From: Acidimicrobiia bacterium
GTDB taxonomy: Bacteria; Actinomycetota; Acidimicrobiia; IMCC26256; JAENVU01
Assembly: GCA_025357995.1 (NCBI GenBank)
Contig: JANYLF010000169.1
Span: 1 to 7,901, forward strand
Length of the DNA stretch: 7,901 nt
Direction of reading: 5' to 3'
How positions within the stretch are numbered: the stretch's first letter is position 1; every line of letters begins with the position of its first letter. Positions 6,583 to 7,901 of the stretch are shown here, in pieces. The position numbers were made by a program, and so were the translations under genes. The notes beneath the pieces were generated by a model. It was not told the DNA's origin and did not search any database. It saw nothing but the letters and a program-made list of their open reading frames with translations.

Positions 6583-6592
6583 CTGACGTCAG
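6583..6592. repeat. 10-bp perfect palindrome at the LCP stop / helicase leader
   Basis: CTGACGTCAG is a perfect inverted repeat that includes the TGA stop of the LCP gene (6591-6589 on the - strand). It lies 30 bases upstream of the helicase start. Together with the palindrome at 6549-6560 it brackets most of the short spacer, as a regulator site might. There is no recognisable actinobacterial LexA box, so SOS control is not supported. Confidence 0.3.
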
Positions 6593-7506
6593 TGCGTCTC
6601 GAGCACGCCGTCGTCGGCGAAGTCCTTGAAGAGGCCGGCGGCCGCGGGTGTGAGCGCCAGGCGCGTCCCCGTGCCACTGCCTACCGGGATCACCACGTTG
6701 CGCACCGCGGCCGGATCGATCGAGAGGCCGAGGCGACCCAGCGCATAGAGGTCCTTCAGGCCAATGCCTTCGAGCTGGGTGTGACGGCCGAGGTCGGCGA
6801 GGAGCGTGAGCGTTTTGATCGGCCCGGTGTTCTCGGCGCGGAACTGGGCGAGTGCTTGGAGAATGAGGTAGCCCTGGTTCTCCGACCGGTTGAGATCGCC
6901 GGTCGGGAACTGGTGGCGGTTCCGCGCGTACGCGAGTGCTTGATGGCCGTCGAGCTTCTGCGGACCGGGTTGGAAGTCGGCGCCGGAGAAGGCATCTTTC
7001 ATCGGGATCGGCACGTTGACCGTGAGACCGCCGAGGTCGTCGATCATCCCGGTGAAGCCGTCGAATCCAGTGTCGATCACGTACGGGATTTGTACACCGA
7101 CCGTCGCACCGATCGTGTCGGCCTGGAGTCTCGGCCCGCCGAACGTGTGGGACGCGTTCACCTTGTCGATGCCGTGGCCGGGGATGTTCATCCCGGTGTC
7201 TCTCGGAATGTCGAGGATGGTGGCCTGGTGCAGTGCGGGATTGACGCCGATGAGGTGGATCGCGTCGCCACGCGTCACCTGCTCGTTGCCGCGGCCGTCG
7301 TTGCCGATGATAAGGATGAACACCGGGCTGGTGGGGCTGGGCGTGTAATCCGCATTAGCGGTCTTCGTGAGCGTGAACCAGCGCGCCGCCGACGCGCCGG
7401 GAACCTGGACGCCCGCGAGCCACAACGAGATCAGGGTTGCGAACGTGAGCATGACCACGAGTGGTAGCCCGACGAGCACGGTGCGGACGGGGTGGCGGCG
7501 ACTCAT
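6589..7506 (-). CDS. LytR-CpsA-Psr (LCP) family cell-wall protein
   Basis: Membrane-anchored enzyme of the LCP family, which transfers lipid-linked glycopolymers (such as teichoic acids, arabinogalactan or capsule) to peptidoglycan outside the membrane. The product is 305 residues. A basic N-terminus and one membrane helix (about 8-31) are followed by a linker and the LCP domain from about 62 to 225. Conserved blocks are FILIIGNDGR (63-72), TRGDAIHLIGVNP (78-90), DIPRDT (99-104), DKVNASHTFGGP (114-125), GGLTVNVP (159-166) and LDGHQALAYARNRH (185-198) with NRSEN (206-210). The polyphosphate-contacting arginines appear present. There is no extra C-terminal LytR_C domain. ATG at 7506 has GGGAG (7520-7516) 9 bases upstream and makes an ATGA overlap with the preceding gene. 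The glycopolymer substrate cannot be deduced. Confidence 0.9.
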   Translation of the reverse strand: MSRRHPVRTVLVGLPLVVMLTFATLISLWLAGVQVPGASAARWFTLTKTANADYTPSPTSPVFILIIGNDGRGNEQVTRGDAIHLIGVNPALHQATILDIPRDTGMNIPGHGIDKVNASHTFGGPRLQADTIGATVGVQIPYVIDTGFDGFTGMIDDLGGLTVNVPIPMKDAFSGADFQPGPQKLDGHQALAYARNRHQFPTGDLNRSENQGYLILQALAQFRAENTGPIKTLTLLADLGRHTQLEGIGLKDLYALGRLGLSIDPAAVRNVVIPVGSGTGTRLALTPAAAGLFKDFADDGVLETH

Positions 7507-7901
7507 GGTTTGGTGCTCCCGCTCGGGGTAGAAGTGGCCGGCCCGAGCCCGGCGCCGTCACGCTCGACCGCGAGCTTGAACCCGAGGATCTTCCACGTGC
7601 CGCCGTCCCGAACGAACATCAACTCGCCGGTGCGATGGATGGTGATCGGTCCGAGCTTCGCTTGCGTCGAGACGGTGAGATCCAGCGTGGCGCCGATGAG
7701 GTCCACCGCGCCCGCCTTGTCGGCCAGGCCGGCGAGGCTGACCGGAACGAGTTTGGTCATCACTGCCTTGGTCGCCGGCCCGACGCCGATGTCGGTCAGG
7801 GCGTCGTGTTCGGCCAGGTACGCGTTCCTCCGCACCTGGCGGCGCAGCCGTCGGACCACCCAGAACGAGATTCCGAACAGCACCACGTACAACAGGCCCA
7901 G
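7503..7901 (-). CDS. Unrecognised membrane-anchored protein, C-terminal part (5' end cut by window)
   Basis: The last 132 residues of a gene that enters from the right edge; the frame is open to base 7901, so the true start is probably outside. The visible part begins with a membrane helix (about 1-16, LYVVLFGISFWVV), then a basic stretch RRLRRQVRR (17-25) and the segment NAYLAEHDALTD (26-37). Residues about 48-117 look like a small alpha+beta domain ending in TGELMFVRDGGTWKILGF, reminiscent of NTF2/SnoaL-like or Mce-associated proteins, and the tail is Ser/Thr/Pro-rich. The family is not recognised. Its stop overlaps the LCP start (ATGA), so the two products are probably made together and may act together at the envelope. 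The HDALTD segment resembles the entry to a GGDEF domain, but no GGDEF follows. Confidence 0.7.
   Translation of the reverse strand: MGLLYVVLFGISFWVVRRLRRQVRRNAYLAEHDALTDIGVGPATKAVMTKLVPVSLAGLADKAGAVDLIGATLDLTVSTQAKLGPITIHRTGELMFVRDGGTWKILGFKLAVERDGAGLGPATSTPSGSTKP

Noticed and set aside
6592..7467. 291-codon open frame on the + strand opposite the LCP gene
   Set aside because: The - strand has clear LCP motifs; the + strand product is Arg/Glu/Val-rich without recognisable domains.
7791..7808. Diguanylate cyclase gene at the right edge
   Set aside because: Only the HDALTD entry-like motif is present; there is no LPNR, GGDEF signature or room for the domain before the stop.

Overview
The window is dense, high-GC bacterial DNA with no gene-free stretch over 300 bases. 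It most likely comes from an actinobacterium (Actinomycetota). Start codons are ATG and GTG, ATGA/GTGA stop-start overlaps are common, and the genes match the conserved actinobacterial 'helicase/secretion neighbourhood' seen around Rv3649 and Rv3654c-Rv3660c of Mycobacterium tuberculosis. The class is not settled by the sequence. No tRNA, rRNA, CRISPR array, insertion sequence or phage gene was seen.

Left part (1-3481, + strand): a Tad/Flp type IV pilus assembly operon. It starts inside the CpaF/TadA secretion ATPase, whose N-terminus lies off the window. It continues through TadB and TadC (inner-membrane platform), a 68-residue Flp-type pilin (DUF4244-like), a TadE pseudopilin and a small TadE/TadG-like protein. 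Neighbouring genes overlap by 1-4 bases except for a 59-base gap before the pilin, which has its own strong ribosome binding site. A long GC-rich hairpin lies inside the first codons of tadE, just after the pilin gene. Prepilin peptidase and the CpaE-like partner are not in the window.

Middle (3544-4275, + strand): a predicted lipoprotein with about 15 pentapeptide repeats followed by a probable beta-sandwich domain. An extended -10 motif sits 6 bases upstream of its ATG, which suggests a leaderless transcript.

Right part (4226-7901, - strand): a DEAD/DEAH-type helicase of the DUF1998, MrfA/YprA-like family with a C-terminal cysteine cluster. It converges on the lipoprotein gene and overlaps its 3' end by 50 bases. 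Behind it on the same strand are a LytR-CpsA-Psr (LCP) family cell-wall protein and the C-terminal part of an unrecognised membrane-anchored protein, coupled to the LCP gene by an ATGA overlap.

Taken together, the + strand genes build a cell-surface pilus and the - strand genes combine DNA processing with cell-wall polymer attachment. The pilus-helicase pairing is conserved in actinobacteria but its reason is not established; a role in DNA uptake is a testable hypothesis. The most unusual local signals are the tadE hairpin, the pentapeptide lipoprotein placed between the pilus operon and the helicase, and a GGDEF-entry-like motif without a GGDEF domain at the right edge.
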